From assembly GCA_038230415.1 (NCBI GenBank), contig JBBRNH010000083.1:1-27381 (forward strand): DNA of 27,381 bases. The letters are read 5' to 3'. The DNA comes from JBBRNH01 sp038230415. Lineage in GTDB: Bacteria > Bacteroidota > Bacteroidia > Cytophagales > Spirosomataceae. Both the position numbers and the translations under genes were made by a program. Below are positions 14,474-22,812 of this stretch, piece after piece (position 1 is the stretch's first letter; each line of letters begins with the position of its first letter). The notes beneath the pieces are model-generated. The model did not search any database. It saw only the letters and a program-made list of their open reading frames with translations, and had not been told where the DNA came from.

Positions 14474-15694
14474 ATGTTTCTCGATTTTTTTCTCCTCCTG
14501 CGTCAACACGCCCTGCCCGTTACCCTGGCCGAATACCTGACGCTCCTCGAAGCCGCGCGCACCGACAACGTGGGCGGCACGAGCATCGAAGACTTTTATT
14601 TCCTGAGCAAAACCGCCCTCGTCAAGCGCGAACAACACCTCGATCTGTTTGACCGGCTTTTTGGCGAATGGGTTGCCGGGAAGCAAACCAAACCCGCCGA
14701 AACCCTGCCCACAATCCCCCCCGACTGGCTGCGCGATGCGCTTCAGAACCAATTGACCGACGACGAAAAAGCCGCCATCGAAGCCGAAGGTGGCCTCGAC
14801 GCACTCTGGGAACGGTTCAGGAAACTCATGGACGAGCAGAACGAACGGCACGAGGGCGGTAATAAATGGGTTGGCACTGCCGGAACATCACCTTACGGCA
14901 CCAACGGTTATGCGCCGGAAGGTTTCAAAATCGGGAAGCAGGAACCAGGAAAAGGAAACCGGACGGCGGTGAAAGTCTGGGATCAACGTGCCTATAAAAA
15001 CTACGACGATGACGTTGAACTCAACACCCGGAACCTGAAAATGGCCCTCCGTCGGCTCCGTATCCTGACCCGCGAAGGCGTTGAGGATGAGCTTGATATG
15101 GCCGGAACCATTGACCAAACCAGCCGCAACGCCGGGATGCTCGACGTGCGGCTCCACGCGCCAAAACACAACAACGTGAAGGTGCTGATCCTGTTCGATA
15201 TTGGCGGCTCGATGGACGACCACATCGAACGCTGCAACCAGCTATTTTCTGCCGCCCGCTACCAGTTTAAGCACCTGGAGTTTTTGTATTTTCATAACTG
15301 CGTTTATGAAACGCTTTGGAAAGACAACCGTAACGACGGCCCGGCCCGCCGAAACACCCGAATCCCAACCTGGGAGGTGCTGCACAAATACAATCGCGAT
15401 TATAAGGTAATTTTTGTGGGCGATGCCAGCATGGCACCCTACGAGATTACGCAGCCGAAGGGCAGCGTAGAGCATTATAACGAAGAACCCGGATTGGTCT
15501 GGTTAGAGCGGTTTAAACAACAGTACCCGCACCTTGTTTGGCTAAACCCCAATGTGTCAGGCTATTGGCAATACAGTCAGAGTACGCAGATCATCCGTGA
15601 CTGGTGCGGCAACCGGATGTTTCCGCTCACGATGGGCGGACTGGGGCAGGCCATGAAAAGCCTGAAAAACCCCAAGATCACGTTTGATTTGTAG
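14474..15694 (+). CDS. CoxE-like von Willebrand factor A domain protein
   Basis: 406 residues from the ATG at 14474 (MFLDFFLLLRQHALPVTLAEY, the family's usual N-terminus). An in-frame extension to 14411 is unlikely. The N-terminal helical part (GTSIEDFYFLSKTALVKREQHLDLFDRLF) and C-terminal VWA domain are those of CoxE-like proteins. The MIDAS loop is LFDIGGSMDDH with D242, G244 and S246, the D-x-G-x-S variant usual in this branch instead of D-x-S-x-S. The middle third has a low-complexity charged linker (~100-185, including GNKWVGTAGTSPYGTNGYAPEG). CoxE/VWA proteins usually work with a MoxR AAA+ ATPase as a chaperone or metal-insertase pair; no MoxR gene is adjacent here. Cytoplasmic, no signal peptide. 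Divergent from the barrel gene, with 144 bases between starts. Confidence 0.88.
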   Translation: MFLDFFLLLRQHALPVTLAEYLTLLEAARTDNVGGTSIEDFYFLSKTALVKREQHLDLFDRLFGEWVAGKQTKPAETLPTIPPDWLRDALQNQLTDDEKAAIEAEGGLDALWERFRKLMDEQNERHEGGNKWVGTAGTSPYGTNGYAPEGFKIGKQEPGKGNRTAVKVWDQRAYKNYDDDVELNTRNLKMALRRLRILTREGVEDELDMAGTIDQTSRNAGMLDVRLHAPKHNNVKVLILFDIGGSMDDHIERCNQLFSAARYQFKHLEFLYFHNCVYETLWKDNRNDGPARRNTRIPTWEVLHKYNRDYKVIFVGDASMAPYEITQPKGSVEHYNEEPGLVWLERFKQQYPHLVWLNPNVSGYWQYSQSTQIIRDWCGNRMFPLTMGGLGQAMKSLKNPKITFDL

Positions 15695-15803
15695 GCCGGG
15701 CGAAATTCCGGCCAGTGCCGTAAGATGTGCTTACAGTTGCCCCAAAACTAATTGTCGGTTGGCGGGTTTACCTGATTCTGACTATTCAATTCTCTCATTC
15801 ACT

Positions 15804-17780
15804 ATGAAATCAGCGTCGTTTACGGCTCCCGACCCCGTTTCTGATTCTAACGTTGATCGCTTGCCCACCGGCGCAGTACTGTACCAGGCCCAACGGAATG
15901 CCGAAGGGCAACTCGTTGATTTTCAATTAGTAAGACTCAATAATGCCGCGCTGACAACCTGGCAACGGCCCGAAGCCGAACTCGTAGGCCAGGCGGTGAG
16001 CCAGTTATTCCCCGAAAATGACGCGGATTTTCTGATTCAGCAATTCGGCGTGGTGCTGAAAACCGGGCGGGCCGTTCGGTTTGAGATGGCTTACGAACAG
16101 TGTGCCGATGAAGCGGTGCCGGTGTATGAGATGATTGTCTCAAAACATAACGATGGTGTACTGACCCGCTACGGGGATAACAGTGCGCGTGTGCGCCGGG
16201 CCGAACGCGAACAAACCCGGCAGAGTACTGTGCTGTTGAGCGTTGTTGAAAACGGCAAAGCCGGCATGACTCTCTTTGACCCGGTACGCGACGAAACCGG
16301 CGCAATCACTGATTTTCGGTATGTGTTTACCAACACCGTTAATGCCCGCAACACGGGTCGGTCGGTAGCCGAGATGACGGGTAACACGCTTCTGACGCTG
16401 CTACCGGGGGTGGCCCAGACCGAGTGGTACAGCCGCCTGATGCACACGGCCACAACCGGCCAAAGCGAGTCGTTTTTATTTGGCTACGAGGCCGAAAGTA
16501 TCCGGGGCTGGTTTGACACGCTGTTTGTGCGGGTAGGCGACGATCAGGTGCTGTTTACCGACCTGAACGTTACCGCCCTGAAAGATGCGGAACTGGCGCT
16601 GCAAGAGCAAAATCGGCTCCTGCAACAAGTGGTTGATAACACGCAGATGGGCCTTTTGCTGCTTCGGCCTATTCGTGATGAGGGAGAAGGCCACACGATC
16701 ACCGATTTTCAGTATGTGCTGACCAATGACTACAATGCCCGTTTGGGCGGCAAGCAGGTGGCCGATATGACGGGCGCAACGGTGGGCAACGTGTTTGGAA
16801 GTTGGCAGGACTCTGATCTGTTCAGACGAATAGTGACGGTGGCCGAAACCGGGCAGGCGCAGCGAATCACCTTCCCATACAAGGATTTTGGGTACAGCGG
16901 CTGGTTCGATGGCTCATTCGCCACCGTAAACGACTGTGTGCTGTATACTTACACCGACGTTACCTCCCTGAAAGATGCGGAACTGGCCGCCAAAGAAAAC
17001 GCTGAGCTACTCCAGACAGCGAACCTCGACCTCAAACGTGCGAACGAAAACCTGAAATCCTTTGCCTACATCGCCAGCCACGATTTGCAGGAGCCACTCC
17101 GCAAACTGACTTCCTTTGCCGACATTCTCAATACGCAGTATGCCGGGCGGCTTGACCCCGCCGTTGCTGATATCGTGCAACGCATCAATATCTCTGCCGA
17201 CCGGATGCGGCTGCTGATTCAGGATTTGCTGGCGTATTCGCGGATCGAGACCAAACCCGACTCGTTCGCGCCCGTAAACCTGCCCGCGCTCATCGGCGAG
17301 TTGCAGGACAACGAACTCTGGGCGGCTCTGCGCCAGAGCAAGGCCCAGCTCCAGATTGGGGTGCTGCCAACGCTCGTTGCCGATTCGTTTCAGATGCGGC
17401 AACTGTTTCAGAACCTGCTCTCGAACGCCGTTAAGTTCGCCCGGAAAGACGTGCTGCCCGTCGTAACGGTCAGCAGCCGGTTGGTTAACCGGGCCGACGT
17501 TCCGGCGGGTCTGGTTTCACCGGCTTCGGCAGACGATAGCAGACCCGGAGGAGACCAGTTTTATGAGATCGCTGTAGCGGACAACGGCATTGGGTTTGAT
17601 GAGCAATATACCGACCGGATTTTTCAGATTTTCCAGCGGCTGCACGGGCGTACTCAGTACGCCGGGTCGGGCATCGGCCTGGCTATTTGCCAGAGAATTG
17701 TGGAACGGCACGGCGGAGCCATCACCGCTACGAGTACGCTGGAACAGGGCAGCACGTTTCTGGTTTATCTGCCCCGGTAA
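15804..17780 (+). CDS. PAS-PAS-PAS sensor histidine kinase (hybrid-free)
   Basis: 658 residues from the ATG at 15804; the open frame back to 15684 reads through intergenic sequence. Three PAS-like domains lie at ~18-125, ~143-262 and ~275-392. The last two share the pattern GAITDFRYVFTN.NAR / HTITDFQYVLTN.NAR and both end in LKDAELA, so they are a tandem duplication. A coiled linker (AAKENAELLQTANLDLKRANENLKSF) leads to the HisKA domain with phospho-acceptor H426 in IASHDLQEPLRK, and the ATPase domain with N-box QNLLSNAVKF (N541), G1 DNGIGF (593-598) and G2 GSGIGLAI (621-628). No transmembrane helix or signal peptide is seen, so it is cytosolic, of the bacteriophytochrome-like PAS kinase group. 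No receiver domain or response regulator is adjacent; the signal is unknown. Confidence 0.92.
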   Translation: MKSASFTAPDPVSDSNVDRLPTGAVLYQAQRNAEGQLVDFQLVRLNNAALTTWQRPEAELVGQAVSQLFPENDADFLIQQFGVVLKTGRAVRFEMAYEQCADEAVPVYEMIVSKHNDGVLTRYGDNSARVRRAEREQTRQSTVLLSVVENGKAGMTLFDPVRDETGAITDFRYVFTNTVNARNTGRSVAEMTGNTLLTLLPGVAQTEWYSRLMHTATTGQSESFLFGYEAESIRGWFDTLFVRVGDDQVLFTDLNVTALKDAELALQEQNRLLQQVVDNTQMGLLLLRPIRDEGEGHTITDFQYVLTNDYNARLGGKQVADMTGATVGNVFGSWQDSDLFRRIVTVAETGQAQRITFPYKDFGYSGWFDGSFATVNDCVLYTYTDVTSLKDAELAAKENAELLQTANLDLKRANENLKSFAYIASHDLQEPLRKLTSFADILNTQYAGRLDPAVADIVQRINISADRMRLLIQDLLAYSRIETKPDSFAPVNLPALIGELQDNELWAALRQSKAQLQIGVLPTLVADSFQMRQLFQNLLSNAVKFARKDVLPVVTVSSRLVNRADVPAGLVSPASADDSRPGGDQFYEIAVADNGIGFDEQYTDRIFQIFQRLHGRTQYAGSGIGLAICQRIVERHGGAITATSTLEQGSTFLVYLPR

Positions 17781-17894
17781 CAATACAACCGCCGACCGAT
17801 TCCCAAACCAATACCTCATGGTGCCGCCCGGATACCGATACGGCGTAGAGAATACCGGCTGCCGCCTGTATGACAGAAACGGGTATTGATTGCT

Positions 17895-17902
17895 TATTTT
17901 TG
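17895..17902 (+). promoter_or_regulatory. Bacteroidota-type -7 promoter box before the GH13 gene
   Basis: TATTTTTG matches TAnnTTTG and ends 19 bases before the ATG at 17922. A -33 TTG at the right distance is not evident. Confidence 0.45.
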
Positions 17903-17921
17903 TCGAAAAACACCGCTACTT

Positions 17922-20744
17922 ATGCTACGTCTCCGCGTTTTGCTGCCCGTATTGGGTATCCTGCTCACTGCCCGGCTTTCTGTCGGCCAATCGGCCCTAA
18001 CGGTGCAGCCCGCTTTCCCAACGGCTCCCGCCGAGGTAACACTCACGGTTGACCTCACGCTGGCAAAAGATGGCCGAACTGCCGGGTTGCTCAATCAGGC
18101 TACCGGGCTGTATGCCTGGGCGTGGGGTGGCCCCGATCCGGCCAATAAAACTGCGGAATATAGCCCACCGGGGCAAACGAGTTTCAGCATGGCCTACGCG
18201 CCGGGGTTGCTCACCAAAGTGCGGGATAACGTCTGGCAGATCAAACTTACGCCCGCCAATTACCTTACCGTACCCGCCGGAAAAACCCTGCGCTGGATGG
18301 GTATTCTGGTGAAAAATGCGGCTGGCACGGCCCAAACCGAAGATTTTACGGTTGATTTGTTTGCCGCCAATCAGCTATCGGTTCAGTTCAGCACCCCCAC
18401 TGCCAAATCGTTTTTTGTGAACCCGAATACCACGCTACCCGTCCGGGCTGCGGCCAGCGGCCCGGCTAATCTGAGCATCACCCTCGATAATACCCTGATT
18501 GCCAGCCGAAATGATTCGGCCACGATTTCTACCAGCATTCCGGTGGGTGCTGTGGGCGGGCAACGCCGAACCGTGCGCGTGTCGGCCAGCACGCCTGCTA
18601 CTCAAACCAGCCCCGCCCTCACCGCTACCGAATCGTTTACGTTTGTGGTGGCTCCCACGCCAGTTGTGGCGGCTGTGCCAGCGGGCCTGAAATCCGGCAT
18701 TACCATTAACAACAGCCTGTCGGCGACGCTCGTGCTGTTTGCGCCGGGCAAGAAGTTCATTTACGCACTCGGTGATTTTAACAACTGGGAACAGTCGGCA
18801 GCCTCGCTCATGAACGTCTCGCCCGATGGGAACACCTTCTGGATCAGGCTCGACGGGCTGAAGCCGGGCCGCGAGTTTGCGTTTCAATACCTCGTGGATG
18901 GCACGATTCCGGTGGCCGACCCGTATTCCGAAAAAGTCCTCGACCGCAACAACGACAAGTTTATCCCGGCCATCACGTATCCGAATTTATTGGCGTTTCC
19001 AACCGCAGCCCAGGGTGATTTTGTGTCCGTTCTGCAAACCGACATCCCGGCTTATCCCTGGAAAGTGACCAATTTTGCGCGGCAACCGGCTGACAATCTG
19101 GCGATCTATGAACTCCACGTCCGCGATTTTGTGGGTACGCAGTGGTATCAGACCGTGGCCGATTCGCTGCCATACCTGAAAAAGCTGGGTATCAACGCCA
19201 TCGAACTCATGCCGATTATGGAGTTTTCGGGCAACGATTCGTGGGGTTACAACCCCATTTTTCACCTCGCGCCCGACAAAGCCTACGGCACCCGTACCGA
19301 CCTGAAAGCCTTCATTGACAAGTGCCACCAGAACGGAATCGCGGTGATTTTAGACATGGTGCTGAACCAGGCCGACTACGAATTTCCCTACGTGAAAATG
19401 TACTGGGACGGAACCCAACCCTCGGCTGCAAGCCCCATGTTCAATCAGCAGGCCACGCACCCGTTCAGTGTCTTTTTTGATTTTAACCACGAAGCCCCGG
19501 CCACCCAGGAGTACGTCCGGCGCGTGAATGAATTCTGGCTTCGGGAATACCGCTTTGATGGCTATCGGTTTGATCTCTCGAAGGGATTCACGCAGACAAA
19601 ATCGGGCAATGATGTCGGTTTCTGGGGCCAGTATGATGCCAGCCGCGTGGCTATCTGGAAACGCATTTACGGTCAGATTCGGGCCGTTGACCCAACAGCG
19701 TATGTGATGCTGGAACACTTTGCCGACGACCGCGAAGAAGCCGAACTCACCAATGCCGGGATGTTGGTTTGGGACAATCAGAACGGGGCCGCACGGGATG
19801 CCGTAAATAAAGGGGGCGGTAATTTTGGCCGATTAGCCTGGAATCAGCACGCGGGCTTTACCAAACCGGCCAGCATCGGCTACATCGAAAGCCACGACGA
19901 ACAACGGATTGTTTTTGATGCCGTCACCAGCGGAGCCGCCGGGCCGGATGGCTACACCGTGAAAAACCTCGCTACCGCCCTCGAACGCACCAAAGCCGTT
20001 GCTGCCCTCGCGCTGCTCACGCCCGGCCCCAAACTAATCTGGCAATTTGGCGAATTAGGTTACGATGTGAGCATTGACGAAAACGGACGCACGGGCCGCA
20101 AACCGATTCGCTGGAATTACTATCAGGATGCCAACCGGCGCAAACTGTTCAACGCCTACGCCGAGTTTATCAAACTCAAAACCACCAACGCGGCTTTCCG
20201 CAGTGCTGATTTTACGCTCGAAGCCACTGCGCCCGTTAAACGCCTGACCATCAATAGCCCCGCGCTAAACGTGCGGGTAGTGGCTAATCTGGGCTTAGCC
20301 GCGCAGTCGGTGAGTTTGCCCGTTGGCAAGTGGTATGATTATTTCACGGGGCAGGAGTTCACCATCACCGATGGCATGGCGTTTTCGTTTGCGCCGGGGC
20401 AGTTTCACCTGCTCACGAGCGCGGCCCTGCCCAAACCCGAAGCCGGTCTCACGCCCTGGGTTTTGCAGACCATCACCGCCACCGAACCCGTTGCGCCCGT
20501 GCTGACCCTCGCGCCCAACCCCGCCCGCGACGTGCTGACGGTGCGCTGGAGCAGCCCGCACCGGGGCGCAACCCTTGTTCGGGTGCAGTCGGTAGCGGGG
20601 CAAACCGTGCAGCAAACCACGACCGAAAAAACCACCGAAGCTGCCACCGTTGACCTGTCCGTGAGTAAGTTTCCCGCCGGGGTTTACGTGCTGACCATCA
20701 GCGAAGCCGGTGCCGCGAGCAGTATGCGGTGGGTGAAGTTGTGA
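17922..20744 (+). CDS. Secreted GH13 alpha-amylase/pullulanase-type glycosidase with T9SS tail
   Basis: 940 residues from the ATG at 17922, which starts a clear signal peptide (MLRLRVLLPVLGILLTARLSVGQ). Two beta-rich N-terminal domains (~25-245) precede a CBM48-like module (~262-345, VLFAPGKKFIYALGDFNNWEQ ... FAFQYLVDGTIPVADPYSE). The GH13 barrel spans ~392-760, with YELHVRDF, the region I equivalent ILDMVLNQAD (without the usual final His), nucleophile D551 in FDGYRFDLSKG (R549 conserved), acid/base E598 in YVMLEHFAD and D659 in YIESHDEQR. A C-terminal beta sandwich (~770-835) and a T9SS sorting domain (LAPNPARDVLTVRW ... FPAGVYVLTISEAG) end the protein. It should act extracellularly or at the cell surface on alpha-glucans; exact linkage preference is not determinable. 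It follows the histidine kinase on the same strand but has its own -7 box. Confidence 0.93.
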   Translation: MLRLRVLLPVLGILLTARLSVGQSALTVQPAFPTAPAEVTLTVDLTLAKDGRTAGLLNQATGLYAWAWGGPDPANKTAEYSPPGQTSFSMAYAPGLLTKVRDNVWQIKLTPANYLTVPAGKTLRWMGILVKNAAGTAQTEDFTVDLFAANQLSVQFSTPTAKSFFVNPNTTLPVRAAASGPANLSITLDNTLIASRNDSATISTSIPVGAVGGQRRTVRVSASTPATQTSPALTATESFTFVVAPTPVVAAVPAGLKSGITINNSLSATLVLFAPGKKFIYALGDFNNWEQSAASLMNVSPDGNTFWIRLDGLKPGREFAFQYLVDGTIPVADPYSEKVLDRNNDKFIPAITYPNLLAFPTAAQGDFVSVLQTDIPAYPWKVTNFARQPADNLAIYELHVRDFVGTQWYQTVADSLPYLKKLGINAIELMPIMEFSGNDSWGYNPIFHLAPDKAYGTRTDLKAFIDKCHQNGIAVILDMVLNQADYEFPYVKMYWDGTQPSAASPMFNQQATHPFSVFFDFNHEAPATQEYVRRVNEFWLREYRFDGYRFDLSKGFTQTKSGNDVGFWGQYDASRVAIWKRIYGQIRAVDPTAYVMLEHFADDREEAELTNAGMLVWDNQNGAARDAVNKGGGNFGRLAWNQHAGFTKPASIGYIESHDEQRIVFDAVTSGAAGPDGYTVKNLATALERTKAVAALALLTPGPKLIWQFGELGYDVSIDENGRTGRKPIRWNYYQDANRRKLFNAYAEFIKLKTTNAAFRSADFTLEATAPVKRLTINSPALNVRVVANLGLAAQSVSLPVGKWYDYFTGQEFTITDGMAFSFAPGQFHLLTSAALPKPEAGLTPWVLQTITATEPVAPVLTLAPNPARDVLTVRWSSPHRGATLVRVQSVAGQTVQQTTTEKTTEAATVDLSVSKFPAGVYVLTISEAGAASSMRWVKL

Positions 20745-20751
20745 GTGACCA

Positions 20752-21279
20752 TCAATAACTCGCCGGGGGGATTTTACCTTCGATGAGCGCGTCGGTCTGG
20801 AGTTGCTGCACTACCCGGCGGGGTTTTATACCGATTGGTCCGTTGGTAGAGGCTAATGATTTCCAGAACGGCTTGCGGTCAGCAACCGAAGCCATTTCGA
20901 GGTATATATCGTTGGCCGAACCGATTCGCCCGTAGCTTCCGTACCGCCCAGCACCACTAACCTGACCAACGGTGTAGCTGCGGTTCAGGTCGAGGGTCAG
21001 AATCACCTCACTTTTGCACTCCCGCGCCTTTTGGGTAATGAGCGAATCGGGGTTGCCGAATGCCAGCAGACTCACGTTCATCACACAGACATCGTATTGG
21101 GGCGGAAACGCACTCAGGTAAGCGTCTAAATACTGGGGCGTAACCTGCGGTAACTTCGAGACCACCAGAATCCGGGTGAACGGGCGCAACGACTTAAAAT
21201 CGCTATTGGACTTAAAATTGGTGGTAACGCAGCCCGTCAGTAGCAACAACAGAAGGGCATAGTGCAGGAAGTTTTTCAT
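20752..21279 (-). CDS. Lipoprotein of unknown function
   Basis: 175 residues from the ATG at 21277-21279; the open frame to 21324 adds 15 residues before the signal sequence. MKNFLHYALLLLLLTGCVTTNFKSNSDF has a lipobox LTGC with Cys16 as lipidation site. The mature part has short beta-alpha elements (RILVVSKLPQVTPQYLDAYLSAF, YDVCVMNVSLLAFG, SEVILTLDLNRSYTVGQ) and a Gly/Tyr-rich patch (GAGRYGSYGRIG). The region after the patch, DIYLEMASVADRKPFWKSLAST, looks like the C-terminal part of DUF4136-type/CsgG-like periplasmic folds, but I cannot assign it. It is convergent with the GH13 gene with only 7 bases between the stops, and separated by 113 bases from the Uma2 gene upstream on its own strand. 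Confidence 0.75.
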   Translation of the reverse strand: MKNFLHYALLLLLLTGCVTTNFKSNSDFKSLRPFTRILVVSKLPQVTPQYLDAYLSAFPPQYDVCVMNVSLLAFGNPDSLITQKARECKSEVILTLDLNRSYTVGQVSGAGRYGSYGRIGSANDIYLEMASVADRKPFWKSLASTNGPIGIKPRRVVQQLQTDALIEGKIPPASY

Positions 21280-21392
21280 GATTGTTAAGGCATTAAATAG
21301 TTTCTCACAAAGCAACTTACTCACCTTATTTCATTCATTAAATGGCTGTTAAAAGACGCTTAACGTCCGGTTAAAAATCGGCTTACCCGTAC

Positions 21393-22016
21393 TCAATCCT
21401 CCTGTTTTTCGGGAATGGGGACTGGAAACAACTCGCCCAATGGCAGGATAAAATCAGCGAAAATAACCGATGGCATCGGATCGTCGCTCACAAAAATCAG
21501 TGGTCGCCCGTAGGTGCTGTCGTCTTCCAGGTTAAACCGCGTAATGGTTTCGTGGGCCGGGTCAACCACCCAGTATTCACGCACACCCGACTCGGCGTAG
21601 AGGTCTTTCTTGATTTTCATCTCCCTGGCCGAGTTACCCGGTGAGAGAATCTCAACAATCAAATCGGGCGCACCTAAGCAGCCTCGTTCATCCAGCTTAT
21701 CTAAATCACAAATTACGCACAGGTCAGGCTGAACAACGGTGTAAATGTCTTTATCGGCTTTCAGGGATTTTTTGCGGTTGTACAACCGAACATCAAACGG
21801 GGCTGCGTAGGCCTCGCAACGGTGGTTTCTGAAATGATTGTCGAAGGCCACAGTCAGCTTCCAGGAGAGCCGCTGATGTGTTCGGCTGGGGGTAGCCATT
21901 GGCAGAATTTTGCCTTTAATTACCTCCAAAGCCTGCTCAAACGTCCAGGTCAGGTAATCGGCGTAGGAATAAATACCGTTTGGGTCGAGTTGTGCTAAAT
22001 CAGTGATGTGGGCCAT
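21393..22016 (-). CDS. Uma2/DUF820 family putative PD-(D/E)XK nuclease (copy 2)
   Basis: 207 residues from the ATG at 22014-22016 (MAHITDLAQLDPNGIYSYADYL); a longer frame to 22115 would run into pdxH and lacks conservation. The Uma2 core is well preserved: VVQPDLCVICD with D98, APDLIVEILSPGNSAREMKIKKDLY with E122 and K137, then GVREYWVVDPAHETITRF. This is a different subgroup from copy 1 at 10058-10657: this one has the EILSPGNS and EYWVVDP motifs of the most common branch, while copy 1 has ELVSETD and GWLIDP. Substrate and role are unknown for the family. It lies 52 bases after the pdxH stop on the same strand, so read-through is possible. Confidence 0.92.
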   Translation of the reverse strand: MAHITDLAQLDPNGIYSYADYLTWTFEQALEVIKGKILPMATPSRTHQRLSWKLTVAFDNHFRNHRCEAYAAPFDVRLYNRKKSLKADKDIYTVVQPDLCVICDLDKLDERGCLGAPDLIVEILSPGNSAREMKIKKDLYAESGVREYWVVDPAHETITRFNLEDDSTYGRPLIFVSDDPMPSVIFADFILPLGELFPVPIPEKQED

Positions 22017-22068
22017 TGTGTTTTTAAGATCAAAAGTAATCGTTTTTGACGGTTGATATAAAGCTACT

Positions 22069-22719
22069 CTACGCCGAAAGCCGCTCGGTAACCCATCCGG
22101 TTGCGTTGTCATCACTGCGCCGGTAGCGAATCCGGTCGTGCAAACGGCTGGGGCGGCCCTGCCAGAACTCGATCACGTCGGGCAGTACCCGAAACCCGCC
22201 CCAGTGTGGCGGGCGCGGCACGGGATGGTCGGCAAATTCGGCTTCGAGATCGCGCTGGCGGTTTTCCAGTATGTCGCGGTTTTCGATCACCGCGCTCTGG
22301 TGCGAGACCCAGGCTCCGATCTGACTGCCACGCGGTCGGCTGGCGAAATAAGCGTCTGATTCTTCGGCAGTTACCCGTTCAACAACGCCTTCGATACGGA
22401 TTTGCCGTTCGAGTTCGGGATAAAAAAACGTGAGCGCGGCTACTGGATTGGTAGTCAGTTCGTGTCCTTTCCGGCTGTCATAATTCGTGTAAAACACAAA
22501 CCCGGCCTGACTCACGCCTTTCAGCAGTACCACGCGCCCGGCGGGTCGGCCATCGGCAGAGACCGTGGCGAGGTGCATGGCATTGGGTTCGGGCAGGTTG
22601 GCGGCTAAGGCGGCATCGAACCAGTTTTGAAACTGGTCAATAGGGTTTGGCAGGACATCGGCGCGGTCTAAACCGGCCTGGGTGTAGTCTTTTCGGAGGT
22701 CAGCGATGGAAAAAGCCAT
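22069..22719 (-). CDS. pdxH: Pyridoxamine/pyridoxine 5'-phosphate oxidase
   Basis: 216 residues from the ATG at 22717-22719, matching the usual family length; a longer frame to 22845 would overlap the divergent gene. The FMN enzyme oxidises PNP or PMP to pyridoxal phosphate, the last step of vitamin B6 synthesis and salvage. Diagnostic stretches are RVVLLKG (62-68, FMN binding), FYTNYDSRKG (76-85), SRPRGSQIGAWVSHQS (127-142), WGGFRVLPDVIEFWQG (173-188) and the C-terminal RLHDRIRYRR with final TERLSA (substrate and FMN contacts). The N-terminus (IADLRKDYTQAGLDR) is also typical. Divergent from the DUF349 gene with 93 bases between starts. Confidence 0.97.
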   Translation of the reverse strand: MAFSIADLRKDYTQAGLDRADVLPNPIDQFQNWFDAALAANLPEPNAMHLATVSADGRPAGRVVLLKGVSQAGFVFYTNYDSRKGHELTTNPVAALTFFYPELERQIRIEGVVERVTAEESDAYFASRPRGSQIGAWVSHQSAVIENRDILENRQRDLEAEFADHPVPRPPHWGGFRVLPDVIEFWQGRPSRLHDRIRYRRSDDNATGWVTERLSA

Positions 22720-22779
22720 AAAAAATGGGGTTTTGTTACCGAACGGTAACGGCTTACGGGGCCAATTGGCAATTCTTTG

Positions 22780-22787
22780 TAGTTTTG
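22780..22787 (+). promoter_or_regulatory. Bacteroidota-type -7 promoter box before the DUF349 gene
   Basis: TAGTTTTG matches TAnnTTTG, 25 bases before the ATG at 22813. TTGG at 22766 is too close to be a standard -33 element, so only the -7 half is supported. Confidence 0.45.
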
Positions 22788-22812
22788 CAAAAGTAATTGG
22801 TACGCTCCCAAC

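Noticed and set aside
15694..15713. GGCCGG/CCGGCC hairpin after the VWA gene as a terminator
   Set aside because: Six-base stem overlapping the stop codon with no T-tract; too weak to call.
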